From: Sphingosinicella sp.
GTDB taxonomy: Bacteria > Pseudomonadota > Alphaproteobacteria > Sphingomonadales > Sphingomonadaceae
DNA length: 64,000 nt
Assembly: GCA_013816585.1 (NCBI GenBank)
Contig: JACDEE010000004.1
Coordinates: forward strand, 102,607-166,606
Direction of reading: 5' to 3'
The notes under the pieces are model-generated. The model worked only from the letters and a program-made list of their open reading frames with translations, did no database searches and was not told the DNA's origin. Shown here one piece after another: positions 17,316 to 26,564 of this stretch. The position numbers and the translations under genes were made by a program. Each line of letters opens with the position of its first letter. Position 1 is the first letter of the stretch.

Positions 17316-20002
17316 GCGGCGAGGTTCCTCAGCACATATTGAAGAATTCCGCCGGCACGGAAATATTCGAGCTCGTTCAGCGTATCGATCCGGCAGCGTG
17401 CGGTGAAGGTGAAGCGCGACCCGTCGGCGCGGGTCACCTGGACTTCGACATCCTGGCGCGGCTGGAGCGCGGCAATGCCCAGGATCGTGAACTGCTCGTC
17501 ACCGGTAAGGCCGAGGCTCTGGCAATTCTGTCCGCCGACAAATTGCAGCGGGACCACGCCCATGCCGACCAGGTTGGAGCGGTGGATCCGTTCATAGGTT
17601 TCGGCAATAACTGCCCGGACGCCCAGCAAATTGGTGCCCTTGGCCGCCCAGTCGCGCGACGATCCGGTGCCATATTCCTTGCCTGCAATGACCACGAGCG
17701 GCGTCCCCGCCTCCTTGTAGCGCATGGCGGCATCGTAGATGGGCAGGACTTCGCCGGTCGGCACATGCCGCGTCACCCCGCCTTCGATACCCGGCGTCAT
17801 CGCATTCTTGATGCGGATATTGGCAAAGGTGCCGCGCATCATGACTTCGTGATTGCCGCGGCGCGCGCCATAGCTGTTGAAGTCGGCGCGGGCGACCTTG
17901 TGCGTGGTCAAATAGGCGCCGGCGGGGGAATCGAGCTTGATCGCGCCGGCCGGGCTGATGTGGTCGGTGGTGATACTGTCGCCAAAGATTGCCAGCGCGC
18001 TGGCGCCGACCACATCGGTGAGGCCCGTCGGGGTCATCGTCATGCCCTCGAAATAGGGCGGGTTCTGAATGTACGTCGATCCGGCCGCCCAGGCATAGGT
18101 TTCGCCGCCGGCCACGCCGATCGACTGCCATGCCTCGTCGCCCTTGTAGACATCGGCATAGCGGGCACGGAACATGTCGGAATTCACATGCTGTTCGATC
18201 AGCGACTGGACTTCCAGATTGGTCGGCCAGATGTCGCGCAGGTAGACAGGGGCGCCGGCCTTGTCGTTACCGATCGGGGCGTTGACCAGATCCTCGGTTA
18301 CATTCCCCTTGATCGCATAGGCGACGACCAAGGGCGGCGAGGCGAGATAATTGGCGCGCACGTCGGGCGACACGCGCCCTTCGAAATTACGATTGCCCGA
18401 CAGGACCGACGCGGCGACCAGGTCATGCTGGTGGATCGCCTTGGAAATGGGTTCCGGAAGCGGCCCCGAATTGCCGATGCACGTGGTGCAGCCATAACCC
18501 ACCAGATCGAAGCCCAGATAGTTTAGGTCTTCGGAAAGGCCGGCCTTGTCGAGATAATCGGTGACCACCTTCGATCCCGGCGCGAGCGAGGTCTTGACCC
18601 AGGGCTTGCTTTCCAGCCCCAGCGCGCGGGCCTTGCGGGCGACGAGACCGGCGGCGACCAGGACGGACGGATTGGAGGTGTTGGTGCAGCTGGTGATCGC
18701 GGCGATCACCACGTCGCCGTGGCCGATATCATGGCCCGCGCCGTCGACCGGGAACCGGACGGGAAGCTCGTCGGCCTGATGGCCATATTCGCGGGTGAAA
18801 TTAGCGACGAATTCCTCATCTATGTCGGCGAGCAGAACCTTGTCCTGCGGGCGTTTCGGGCCGGCAAGCGATGCCTGGACCGAAGACATGTCGAGCTCGA
18901 GCGTATCGGTGAAGACCGGATCGGCGCCGTCGTCATTGTGCCATAGTCCCTGCGCTTTTGCATAAGCCTCAACCAGCGCCACCTGGTCATCTGAGCGGCC
19001 GGTGAGGCGCAGATAATCGAGCGTCTTGTCGTCCACCGGGAAGAAGCCGCAGGTCGCGCCATATTCGGGCGCCATATTGGCGATCGTGGCGCGGTCGGCG
19101 AGCGAAAGCGCGGAGACTCCGGGCCCGTAAAATTCAACGAACCGCCCGACCACGCCTTTTTGCCGAAGCATCTGGGTCACCGTGAGGACGAGATCGGTCG
19201 CGGTGATCCCTTCGGCCAGGGCGCCGGTAAGGTGGAAACCGACCACTTCGGGGATCAGCATCGAAACGGGCTGCCCCAGCATCGCCGCTTCCGCCTCGAT
19301 GCCGCCGACGCCCCATCCAAGCACGCCCATCCCGTTCACCATCGTCGTATGGCTGTCAGTACCGACCAAAGTATCTGGGTATGCCACTTCCTCGCCGCCT
19401 GCGTCCTTGGACGACCAGATTGTCCGGGCGATATTTTCAAGGTTCACCTGGTGGCAGATGCCCGTTCCCGGGGGGACCACCTGGAAATTGTCGAACGCGT
19501 CGGCGCCCCATTTGAGAAACTGATAGCGTTCCATGTTGCGGCTATATTCAAGCTCGACATTCTTTTCGAACGCCTTGGGTGTTCCGAATTCGTCGACCAT
19601 TACCGAATGGTCGATGACGAGATGGACCGGGACCTGCGGATTGATCTTTTCGGGATTGCCGCCAAGCGCCTTCATCGCGTCGCGCATCGCGGCGAGGTCG
19701 ACCACGGCGGGAACGCCGGTGAAATCCTGCATCAGCACGCGCGCCGGGCGATACTGGATTTCGCGCTGGACCGATCCCTTATTCTCCTGCCAGTCGACCA
19801 GGGCCTGGATATCGCCGCGAGTGACCGTCTTTTCATCTTCGAACCGGATTAGGTTTTCCAGCAGGACCTTCATGGAAAAGGGAAGCCGCGAGATGTCTCC
19901 GAGCGTTTCGGCTGCCTTGGCTAGACTGTAATAAGCGTAGGATTTCCCCCCTACCTGCAGGACGGCGCGGGTGTTGAGGGCGTTATTTCCTACTGCGGTC
20001 AT
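17312..20002 (-). CDS. acnA: Aconitate hydratase A
   Basis: 896 residues, normal for AcnA. Citrate to isocitrate in the TCA cycle using a [4Fe-4S] cluster. Cluster cysteines are visible in [12 protein letters not shown] and [12 protein letters not shown]. Substrate-binding motifs include [32 protein letters not shown] and the C-terminal swivel segment [15 protein letters not shown]. The start ATG 20002 has GAGG 8 nt upstream. Monocistronic apart from the small coupled membrane protein. Confidence 0.98.
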   Translation of the reverse strand: MTAVGNNALNTRAVLQVGGKSYAYYSLAKAAETLGDISRLPFSMKVLLENLIRFEDEKTVTRGDIQALVDWQENKGSVQREIQYRPARVLMQDFTGVPAVVDLAAMRDAMKALGGNPEKINPQVPVHLVIDHSVMVDEFGTPKAFEKNVELEYSRNMERYQFLKWGADAFDNFQVVPPGTGICHQVNLENIARTIWSSKDAGGEEVAYPDTLVGTDSHTTMVNGMGVLGWGVGGIEAEAAMLGQPVSMLIPEVVGFHLTGALAEGITATDLVLTVTQMLRQKGVVGRFVEFYGPGVSALSLADRATIANMAPEYGATCGFFPVDDKTLDYLRLTGRSDDQVALVEAYAKAQGLWHNDDGADPVFTDTLELDMSSVQASLAGPKRPQDKVLLADIDEEFVANFTREYGHQADELPVRFPVDGAGHDIGHGDVVIAAITSCTNTSNPSVLVAAGLVARKARALGLESKPWVKTSLAPGSKVVTDYLDKAGLSEDLNYLGFDLVGYGCTTCIGNSGPLPEPISKAIHQHDLVAASVLSGNRNFEGRVSPDVRANYLASPPLVVAYAIKGNVTEDLVNAPIGNDKAGAPVYLRDIWPTNLEVQSLIEQHVNSDMFRARYADVYKGDEAWQSIGVAGGETYAWAAGSTYIQNPPYFEGMTMTPTGLTDVVGASALAIFGDSITTDHISPAGAIKLDSPAGAYLTTHKVARADFNSYGARRGNHEVMMRGTFANIRIKNAMTPGIEGGVTRHVPTGEVLPIYDAAMRYKEAGTPLVVIAGKEYGTGSSRDWAAKGTNLLGVRAVIAETYERIHRSNLVGMGVVPLQFVGGQNCQSLGLTGDEQFTILGIAALQPRQDVEVQVTRADGSRFTFTARCRIDTLNELEYFRAGGILQYVLRNLAA

Positions 20003-20147
20003 GAAAATCCTCGTCTCACATGATGGCGAGCCGGATTTTTCGCGTTCACCCGGCGCTTGGCGCGCGCCTTAGCAAGCCAGGCGCGCAAAGGAAACGGGCA
20101 GGTGAATAGCGGAAAGGCGACCGGCCGGAATTGGGCGGCGGGCGCCT

Positions 20148-20354
20148 TTACTCCGACGCTTGCTTGGCGCGCTCCTCCGCATTCTGGCGATTCTCGACCA
20201 TTTCCTCCGCGGCCTGCTGATCCTCTGCGGCCTCATCCACCGAAGCGTTGATCGCGGCGGCATTGGCGGCGTCGTCTGGGGCCGGAATTGGGTCGGGCTC
20301 ACCGCAAGCGGCCAAGGAGGTCAGGGGAGCGAGCAAGATAAGGGCAAGACGCAT
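20148..20354 (-). CDS. Small lipoprotein with an acidic helical tail
   Basis: 68 residues from ATG 20354. Signal peptide RLALILLAPLTSLAAC with lipobox LAAC. The mature peptide is Ala/Asp/Glu/Gln-rich (DEAAEDQQAAEEMVENRQN), a likely short coiled coil. It resembles the small lipoprotein at 24953 in style. Function unknown. Confidence 0.6.
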   Translation of the reverse strand: MRLALILLAPLTSLAACGEPDPIPAPDDAANAAAINASVDEAAEDQQAAEEMVENRQNAEERAKQASE

Positions 20355-20653
20355 GATGATGCTTTCTAAAGGCGCGATGACGAATGCGATTCGCGCGTGA
20401 CAGGACAAATATACGCGCCCCTTTTGGCGCCGGTTCCGTAACCCGGCGCGTGGTTAATAAATTATTATCAGGACTGTTGCACTTCGGCACAACGCTTGGT
20501 TAACACGGCTGATCGCCTCGCGCTTCGATGGTTATGCGACACGGTAAACGACCTGCTTTCGGCCCATTCTCCACCTTGTTGTCTTAAATTCATGAAACCC
20601 TTCCGACTTTTGCCGCGTTATGTGGCGAAAGATTGATTTTGAAGGGAGCCGTC
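20355..20653. other. Intergenic region between divergent small genes
   Basis: No gene seen. The first part (about 20450-20475) is AT-rich (GGTTAATAAATTATTATCAGG) and is the only promoter-like composition. The plus-strand gene at 20654 has a GAAGGGAG ribosome site. I see no operator or hairpin I could defend. Confidence 0.4.
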
Positions 20654-20923
20654 ATGGCCACGAACATGTTGGAAGCACGGGGCGGATGCATCATCCCTGA
20701 AGCCCATAAGCGCGGTTATCACATGGTCTATCGCGAACAGGAAACCAACCATTGCCCCGGCTGCGGCCGTACGCACTGGTATATTGGACGCCTGATGGCC
20801 GAATGCGCTTTTTGCGCGACCGCCTTGCCGCTTGAAAGCAGCAGCCAGGTCCTCGGCGGTCAATCGGTCCGTACGGTCCGCCGTCAGCCCTATCAGCCCG
20901 AAGAGCATGTGCTCGCGGCGTAA
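20654..20923 (+). CDS. Small zinc-ribbon-like protein
   Basis: 89 residues from ATG 20654 (GAAGGGAGCC upstream). The centre holds CPGCGRTHWYIGRLMAECAFC, two CxxC knuckles separated by 14 residues, a probable zinc ribbon. No membrane segment. A strong terminator follows the stop by about 40 nt, so it is probably a single-gene transcript. Function unknown. Confidence 0.7.
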   Translation: MATNMLEARGGCIIPEAHKRGYHMVYREQETNHCPGCGRTHWYIGRLMAECAFCATALPLESSSQVLGGQSVRTVRRQPYQPEEHVLAA

Positions 20924-20964
20924 ACGATTCCTCTAAGGGCGGCGCTTTTCAGCAGCCGCTATCT

Positions 20965-20998
20965 GCGCCGGCTTCTCTAGCGAGAGGCCGGCGCTTTT
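20965..20998 (+). terminator. Rho-independent terminator
   Basis: Outer stem GCGCCGGC (20965-20972) with GCCGGCGC (20987-20994), inner CTCT/AGAG pairing, then TTTT. It follows the zinc-ribbon gene in the same orientation. Confidence 0.8.
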
Positions 20999-21020
20999 AT
21001 TTACGGCGTGCAGCAGATCC

Positions 21021-21953
21021 CTAGATGGTCTTTTTTCGCGTCGGCACGAGTGCATTGCACAGGTCCACGCCGCCAGCCGGGCGCTGGAAGAAAGTCCCGC
21101 CCCGATTGGCCCGGCCCTTGATGAACGCGGCAAAGGCCGGGCTGTCTGTGCGCATCACTTCATAGGAAGGGCGCTGGGCGACGGGCAGATCAGCGGCGAT
21201 CACGGCCCGCGCGATCGGAACATGATTGGCGGCATCCTTGATAAAGCCAAGCGCCTCGGTCCCGCGCGGTATGGAGGTCATTCGGTCGAACCCTTCAAGC
21301 ACTCTGCCGACCGTGGCGATGTTGAGATCGAGATGGCGGGGCGCATGGCCGATGACCGCGTATAATTCGCCTCCGGTGCCGGTATCCGGCGCCAGATCGC
21401 GGCCGACGCCCACGCTGGCATAACAATGGGTGAGCCACGCGCGGCCTGAATTCGGATCATAGCCCACCGGCCACCCGTCGGCATGGCCGACCATGGGTGC
21501 ATAGGAATCGGGATAGCCGAGCGGACGGATCGCGAGGCCCTGAAGCGGCCGATCATATTCGGCGGGCGGCGTTTTCACGACTCCGGCGGGAAGCGGGTTC
21601 TCGGCATCGCCATTGCCCCATTGCACGACATAATTGTCCTGCACCCGGTAGATGGCGGCATTGTTCCACCAGCCCGCTTTGGCGAAGGCGTGGATATTTG
21701 CGACGTGTATCGGCGCGAATTGCGGGGCGAGCTCGATCGCGATCCGGGCGCCATTCTTCAGGTCCATGATCAGCAGGTTTTCGGGGTCGACCGGGCGCCA
21801 GGCGGAGGCAGGAGCTTTTGTGACCGTTTCCGAAGGCTCGACCGCGTTCGTCGCCGGAATGGGCCGCCAAGCGACCGGCCCCTGATTGGCCGGAGGCGTT
21901 TCCGTGCAGGAGGCGAGCGATGCCGCCAGGGCCAAAGCCAGGGAAATGCGCAT
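21021..21953 (-). CDS. Cyclophilin-type peptidyl-prolyl isomerase lipoprotein
   Basis: 310 residues. Signal peptide with lipobox-like LASC (ALAASLASCTE), then a Pro/Ala linker. From about residue 60 a cyclophilin domain is recognisable (LLIMDLKNGARIAIELAPQ, FAPIHVANIHAFAKAGWWN, IYRVQDNYVVQWGN) and HCYASVGVGRD with ELYAVIGHAPRHLD. It should act on prolyl bonds of envelope proteins. The canonical catalytic Arg is represented in the IYRVQ strand. A perfect AGGAGG lies 5 nt before ATG 21953. Confidence 0.85.
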   Translation of the reverse strand: MRISLALALAASLASCTETPPANQGPVAWRPIPATNAVEPSETVTKAPASAWRPVDPENLLIMDLKNGARIAIELAPQFAPIHVANIHAFAKAGWWNNAAIYRVQDNYVVQWGNGDAENPLPAGVVKTPPAEYDRPLQGLAIRPLGYPDSYAPMVGHADGWPVGYDPNSGRAWLTHCYASVGVGRDLAPDTGTGGELYAVIGHAPRHLDLNIATVGRVLEGFDRMTSIPRGTEALGFIKDAANHVPIARAVIAADLPVAQRPSYEVMRTDSPAFAAFIKGRANRGGTFFQRPAGGVDLCNALVPTRKKTI

Positions 21954-22006
21954 CTATCCTCCTGTTGCGACGTCCAGGGCGCATAGTCCCGCTTCGGCGG
22001 TGCCGG

Positions 22007-22759
22007 TCAAGAGACAGCTTTATAGATGCCGTAGAGGCTGGTGATGACCAACACGACCCCGACCAGGATCATCAGCATCTTGGCCGGGACTCGTTTGGCG
22101 ATATGCGCGCCGAACGGGGCCGCCACCACACCGCCAATCAGCAGGCCCACAATGGGCGCTCCGAAAGCATCCAGGCCCAAAGTGGCGATGAAGGTGGCGG
22201 AGATGGTGATTGTAAGGAAGAATTCGGCGGTGCTGACCGTGCCGATCACCTTGCGAGGGGTTGCTCCCTGGACCAGCAGGTTGGAAGTGACGATCGGCCC
22301 CCAGCCGCCCCCGCCGGCAGCGTCGAGAAACCCCCCGATCAATCCCAGCGGCTCGATGATCTTGGGCTTTTTCTCTTCATGTTCGTGCCTGAGCGCGCGC
22401 CACAGCAGATAGACGCCGATCAGGCTGAGATAGCCGAGCACGAACGGCCGCGCGACGTCGGCGTGGATCTGCGTCAGCACATAGGCCCCGAGGATTCCGC
22501 CGATCATTCCCGGAATGACGATCCGCGCGAACAATTTCCAGTCGACGTTGCGATGGAGGACATGGCTGATTCCGGAAACGCCGGTGGTGAAGCATTCGAC
22601 CGTGTGAACCCGCGCCGACGCGACGGCGGGAGGAACGCCGATACTGATCAGGAGCGTGTTCGAAATCACCCCGAACGCCATTCCCAGCGCCCCATCGACC
22701 AATTGCGCGGAAAAGCCGATCAGGATGAACGGGATCAGGTCGATGAAGGAGAAGGCCAT
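22007..22759 (-). CDS. TauE/SafE family sulfite exporter-like permease
   Basis: 250 residues from ATG 22759 (frame open to 22846). About seven transmembrane segments, beginning IDLIPFILIGFSAQLVDGALGM, the usual first helix of TauE/SafE proteins. Repeat-like halves with ARVHTVECFTTG and GGFLDAAGGGGWGPIVT match the family. It probably exports a small anion such as sulfite or organosulfonate; the substrate is not evident from neighbours. Confidence 0.88.
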   Translation of the reverse strand: MAFSFIDLIPFILIGFSAQLVDGALGMAFGVISNTLLISIGVPPAVASARVHTVECFTTGVSGISHVLHRNVDWKLFARIVIPGMIGGILGAYVLTQIHADVARPFVLGYLSLIGVYLLWRALRHEHEEKKPKIIEPLGLIGGFLDAAGGGGWGPIVTSNLLVQGATPRKVIGTVSTAEFFLTITISATFIATLGLDAFGAPIVGLLIGGVVAAPFGAHIAKRVPAKMLMILVGVVLVITSLYGIYKAVS

Positions 22760-22894
22760 AAAATCTATCAAGAACACCCCCTGTCCGAACCTTGTTGGCG
22801 GCTGAATATTCTTCACAAGACGATCCAGAGCCTGCGAGGCTCCCAAAGTCCCAAAAATAAGGAGCGCCTTCCGACTGCCGCCACGCGCGGCCTC

Positions 22895-24391
22895 TTACGA
22901 AATGGGTGTTTTCACCCGCCGCCGAAGCATTGCCCGGGCCTCCAGATGCGCAACCATCAGCCGAGCGGCGAGGCTTTCCGCATCCGCTGCCGGGAGATTG
23001 ATGATATTGGGCGCGCGCAGCAAGGACGCGCCGGCCGTATCGATCGCGATGCTGGCCAGCGACAATTTCCGCTGAAGCGGTCCCTGATCGACGCTGATCG
23101 ACTGGATCTTTTCATAGGGCACAATCCACAGGCGCCGGGTCAGCCATCCCTGGCGGACGTGGATCGCATCCGGCGTCGGGCAATAACGATGATGTCGCCA
23201 TTGCAGGGCAGCGGCGGCGACGCCCAAGGGCAGGACCAGCAGCAAGGCCAAGCCGGGCGGCCAGGCGATCGACAATCCCAGAATGAAAAGCGCGCCGAGG
23301 CTCAGCCAGCGTAGCGACTGGCGGAGTATATGGCGCTTTGAAACACGGACATAATCCCGGTCCGGCGGCATGGTGGCCTTGTGGACCGCGCCCAGTATCG
23401 GAAGCACTTCCTCGATCCGCGCGAAGGGAGCGGCGACCTGATGGCCCGATCGGGCCGCATCGGCATTCAAGGTCTGGAATTCTAGGCGGTACCAGCCGAA
23501 ATATCGGGCGACCAGGCCCGCCTGGATCACGGCCAGCTGGACGCGGCGGAACGGGATTACGACTTCGGACAAGGTGAAAAGACCGCGCTGCCGCCGCAAG
23601 CCTCCTGGAACGCGGGTAAGGCGAAAATTATAGTCCCGGGCGATGGTGCGCAATATCCCGACCACGACGCCCAGAATGATGATGACCAGGAAGGCAAAGG
23701 CGGTCGCGGCCCAGCTCACTTCGGCGGCGAGCGACCGGGCAGGGCCGATCCAGTCGAGGCTCCACGGGTCGATTCCGAACCAGGCCTCGAGATATTCGAG
23801 GCCGCCGAATATGAAGGCGAGATAGATTAGCGAAAAGTTGAACAGTCCGGCGAGCAGCACCCGCCGGAGGTCCATTCCGAAAATGAGCGGCTCGTCGATC
23901 GGTGACGGCGCCTCCACAATATCCTGCCCTTCGGCCGGACCGGCCTGATGACCGCGGCGCAAAATCTCCCGCAGCCGGTGGGCCTCTTCCAACGCGACCG
24001 AATCCAGATCGCCTTCATTTTTCGAACCGCCGCCGGTTTCGATCTTGACCTTGGCGGTCCCGAACAGGCGCGACAGCAGGCCCTGTTCGATGTCGATATC
24101 CTGGATCCGGTCGAACGGAATTACTCGGCGCTGGCGATGGAATATCCCGCTTTCGATCACGATCTCGCGATTCCCGACCCCGTAACGAAATCGGCGCCAA
24201 TAAAGGTATCCGCCGGCCAAAGCCGCGGCGATGCCTCCCAGCGCGATCAGTATCAGGATCCGCAGCCCGCTTCCCGAAACCATTCCGACCATGGCGGGGA
24301 GGCCGAGGGCATATTGCGGCAGGGATTTGATGGCGCGGGTTAGGAAGGTTGCCGGATGCAGCCGCCGGTCGGCGACAATTTCCAGCTTCAC
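22895..24391 (-). CDS. Bacterial PH-domain membrane protein (YdbT-like)
   Basis: 498 residues with hydrophobic segments near 40-70, 175-200, 220-250 and 365-400 and three bPH2 repeats: YGVGNREIVIESGIFHRQRRVIPFDRIQDIDIEQG, FTLSEVVIPFRRVQLAVIQ and WLTRRLWIVPYEKIQSISVDQG (each in pieces across the protein). The start overlaps the upstream 153-residue PH protein by 4 nt, reproducing the YdbS-YdbT pair of many bacteria. Role in membrane stress is suggested for homologues but not established. Confidence 0.85.
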   Translation of the reverse strand: MKLEIVADRRLHPATFLTRAIKSLPQYALGLPAMVGMVSGSGLRILILIALGGIAAALAGGYLYWRRFRYGVGNREIVIESGIFHRQRRVIPFDRIQDIDIEQGLLSRLFGTAKVKIETGGGSKNEGDLDSVALEEAHRLREILRRGHQAGPAEGQDIVEAPSPIDEPLIFGMDLRRVLLAGLFNFSLIYLAFIFGGLEYLEAWFGIDPWSLDWIGPARSLAAEVSWAATAFAFLVIIILGVVVGILRTIARDYNFRLTRVPGGLRRQRGLFTLSEVVIPFRRVQLAVIQAGLVARYFGWYRLEFQTLNADAARSGHQVAAPFARIEEVLPILGAVHKATMPPDRDYVRVSKRHILRQSLRWLSLGALFILGLSIAWPPGLALLLVLPLGVAAAALQWRHHRYCPTPDAIHVRQGWLTRRLWIVPYEKIQSISVDQGPLQRKLSLASIAIDTAGASLLRAPNIINLPAADAESLAARLMVAHLEARAMLRRRVKTPIS

Positions 24392-24849
24392 ACCAGGTCC
24401 TGGCGGATCTTGCCGCGAATCTCATCCCGCATCCGCTCCGCCTGATCCAGATCGAGTCCCGGAAGGGCGACGGCGCTGCTGCGCGTGCCGGCGGTATGGA
24501 GCGTGAGCGTTCCGATTCGATAATGGCGCTCGATCGGCCCCTGGCTGACGTCGATATGCTGGACCCTGCCAAACGGCACGATGGTCCGGCGCCGGACCCA
24601 GATGCCGTGCTGGACCTGCAATTCGTCCGCGGTCTCGTCATATCCCCAGGCGCGGTAGCGGCGGTCGGGCAGCAGAAAGATCAGAAGGAAACTCGCTACA
24701 AGAGCCAGTCCGAGAATGATTCCGGTGGGGAGTTCGAGATCGCCGGGGATCGCCACCTCCGCGATCAGCGCGAAAACAATCAGGATCAGCGAAAATATCG
24801 CGGTTCGCACGCGAAGCACATTCTTTTGCGAAGGCGAAAGCGGGGTCAT
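24388..24849 (-). CDS. Bacterial PH-domain membrane protein (YdbS-like)
   Basis: 153 residues. Two adjacent hydrophobic helices (about residues 16-60) followed by one bPH2 domain (DELQVQHGIWVRRRTIVPFGRVQHIDVSQGPIE, in two parts). Coupled to the larger PH protein downstream by a 4-nt overlap. Likely partners in the inner membrane. Confidence 0.85.
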   Translation of the reverse strand: MTPLSPSQKNVLRVRTAIFSLILIVFALIAEVAIPGDLELPTGIILGLALVASFLLIFLLPDRRYRAWGYDETADELQVQHGIWVRRRTIVPFGRVQHIDVSQGPIERHYRIGTLTLHTAGTRSSAVALPGLDLDQAERMRDEIRGKIRQDLV

Positions 24850-24952
24850 GCTGTTTTAGGCGAATAGCACACGTTGAATCAAATGCAATTGTGCAGCGCT
24901 AACTTATGTGTAAGCCTGTGCCTCCCCCAATCAACCAAACAGGGCGATCACG

Positions 24953-25207
24953 ATGAAATATTTGAACAAGGCTATCGTAGCGGCTGGTCTGCTGGCGCTC
25001 GCAGCATGCGGCGGCAAGGGCGACGATGCGGCTGGCGACAATGTTGCCGATATGGCCGAGAATCAGGCCGACCTGCTCGAAGAGCAGGCTGACAATACTT
25101 CGAATGAAGTCGTCGCCGACTCCCTCGAAAACCAGGCCGATGCCATCGAAGACGCTGGCGAAGCCAAGGAAGAAGCGATCGACAAAGCTGACGTCAACGC
25201 TCAGTAA
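24953..25207 (+). CDS. Small acidic lipoprotein
   Basis: 84 residues. Signal peptide with lipobox LAAC (AAGLLALAACGGK). The mature tail is Asp/Glu/Asn/Ala-rich with near-repeats (ENQADLLEEQAD, LENQADAIEDAG), probably one long helix. A strong terminator follows 20 nt after the stop, indicating a single-gene unit. Function unknown. Confidence 0.7.
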   Translation: MKYLNKAIVAAGLLALAACGGKGDDAAGDNVADMAENQADLLEEQADNTSNEVVADSLENQADAIEDAGEAKEEAIDKADVNAQ

Positions 25208-25226
25208 GACGTTCGAATCGAAAACG

Positions 25227-25258
25227 GGGCTCCGGCTGGAAACGGCCGGGGCCCTTTT
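25227..25258 (+). terminator. Rho-independent terminator
   Basis: Stem GGGCTCCGGC (25227-25236) with GCCGGGGCCC (25245-25254), ten pairs including one G-T, 8-nt loop, TTTT after. Ends the small lipoprotein gene. Confidence 0.85.
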
Positions 25259-25341
25259 CCTGTCCGGAGCTGTCGTTCATCCGGGATACAGAAAATTTCG
25301 CGCGACGGGGCACTTCGGCTGAAGTGGATCGTTGAAGCCAC

Positions 25342-25641
25342 ATGACCCGGAAAGCCTTTTTTCGCAAAGCGATACGCAAATTACCCTTGGTGGTCGCAAT
25401 GTCCGGTGCGGCGCTGGCTTTGTACAGTTGCGGAGAGGCGGAGGCCGAACCCAAGGCGGATCCCGCCCAGGTGCAGCTTTACCTTGAACAGATTGACGCC
25501 GATGAACGCCTGATTTCGGGCGAGGCCAAGCGCAAGGAAGGGCATGAAAAGCGCATCCGCCAATTGGTGGAAGGCGCCGCCACCCGGGCGCCCTCCGACG
25601 CGTCGATCAACAAGATCGAGACCGTCGTAGCAGGCAACTAG
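25342..25641 (+). CDS. Small putative lipoprotein
   Basis: 99 residues. Basic start, hydrophobic core (LPLVVAMSGAALALYSC) with a lipobox-like LYSC, then a helical charged region (LYLEQIDADERLISGEAKRKEG). No family recognised. Convergent with the nitrilase-family gene 46 nt away. Confidence 0.5.
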   Translation: MTRKAFFRKAIRKLPLVVAMSGAALALYSCGEAEAEPKADPAQVQLYLEQIDADERLISGEAKRKEGHEKRIRQLVEGAATRAPSDASINKIETVVAGN

Positions 25642-25687
25642 GCGCGGGGTCGTGGCCTCGCGCTTTTAATCATCGCTGAAAAGCGGC

Positions 25688-26515
25688 TCAGGCGATCTCT
25701 ACCTCCCCGATCTTCCGGCGATGCCGCACGGCTGGGAGGCGTGAGCGGACCTTTTCCACTTCTTCGATATCAACGTCGACGAAGCCGATGCCTGGCTCCT
25801 GCCCCATGTCGAGCAGGATTTTGCCCCAGGGATCGACGACCAGCGAACGGCCGTAGGTCTGCCGGCCATCCTCATGCCTGCCCGATTGCGCGGCGGCGAT
25901 CACGAACACGCCGGCCTCGATCGCCCGCGCCCGCATCAGCACATGCCAGTGCGCCTCGCCGGTCGGAACGGTGAAGGCGGCCGGGATGCTGAGCAAAATG
26001 GCTCCGGCGTCAGTCAGCGCGCGGTACAGATCCGGGAAACGCAGATCATAGCAGATGGAAAGGCCCATTAGTCCCAGTGGTGTCTCGGCCGCGACGGCCT
26101 GGGTGCCCCCCGCATAAGCCGCCGATTCACGCCAGCTTTCGCCGGTCGGAAGGTCCACGTCGAACAAATGGATCTTGTCGTAGCGGGCGCGGATATTGCC
26201 TTCATCGTCGATCAGGAAGCCGCGATTAACGAACCGGCCCGAACCATCCTCCGCCAGCAAGGCGAGCGATCCGATATGGACCCAGATACCGCGGGCCTTG
26301 GCCGCCGACCGGACCGCTTCCAGCGTCGGGTCATCCGCTTCGGCCTTGAGATGCGCCGCCGCGCGCGCGCGATCGGCATCCAGCAGGCCGCTCATTTCCG
26401 GGGTGAAGACCATCCCGGCACCCCCATTGGCCGCAGTCTCGACGGCGTCGACCAGCGCCGTAATATTGGCTTGCGGATCGATCCCCGTCTGGGCCTGGTA
26501 AAGCGCGATCTTCAT
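25688..26515 (-). CDS. Carbon-nitrogen hydrolase (nitrilase/omega-amidase family)
   Basis: 275 residues. The Glu-Lys-Cys triad of the nitrilase superfamily is in place: Glu40 (TPEMSG), Lys114 (YDKIHLFDVD) and Cys155 (SICYDLRFPD). The IHLFDVD and CYDLRFPDLYR wording is that of the Nit1/omega-amidase group, which hydrolyses deaminated glutathione or alpha-keto amides. Substrate assignment is inference. Divergent from the O-antigen ligase gene. Confidence 0.92.
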   Translation of the reverse strand: MKIALYQAQTGIDPQANITALVDAVETAANGGAGMVFTPEMSGLLDADRARAAAHLKAEADDPTLEAVRSAAKARGIWVHIGSLALLAEDGSGRFVNRGFLIDDEGNIRARYDKIHLFDVDLPTGESWRESAAYAGGTQAVAAETPLGLMGLSICYDLRFPDLYRALTDAGAILLSIPAAFTVPTGEAHWHVLMRARAIEAGVFVIAAAQSGRHEDGRQTYGRSLVVDPWGKILLDMGQEPGIGFVDVDIEEVEKVRSRLPAVRHRRKIGEVEIA

Positions 26516-26564
26516 TCAATCTCCACATCGTGACATTCGCTGTCCTGCGGCTATAACCCCACTG

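Noticed and set aside
17339..18526. Plus-strand open frame of 395 codons
   Set aside because: Antisense to acnA, which is intact and unmistakable.
21920..23314. Plus-strand open frame of 464 codons
   Set aside because: Antisense to the TauE-like and PH-domain genes; composition is Asp/Gln/Arg-rich, as expected for antisense frames in high-GC DNA.
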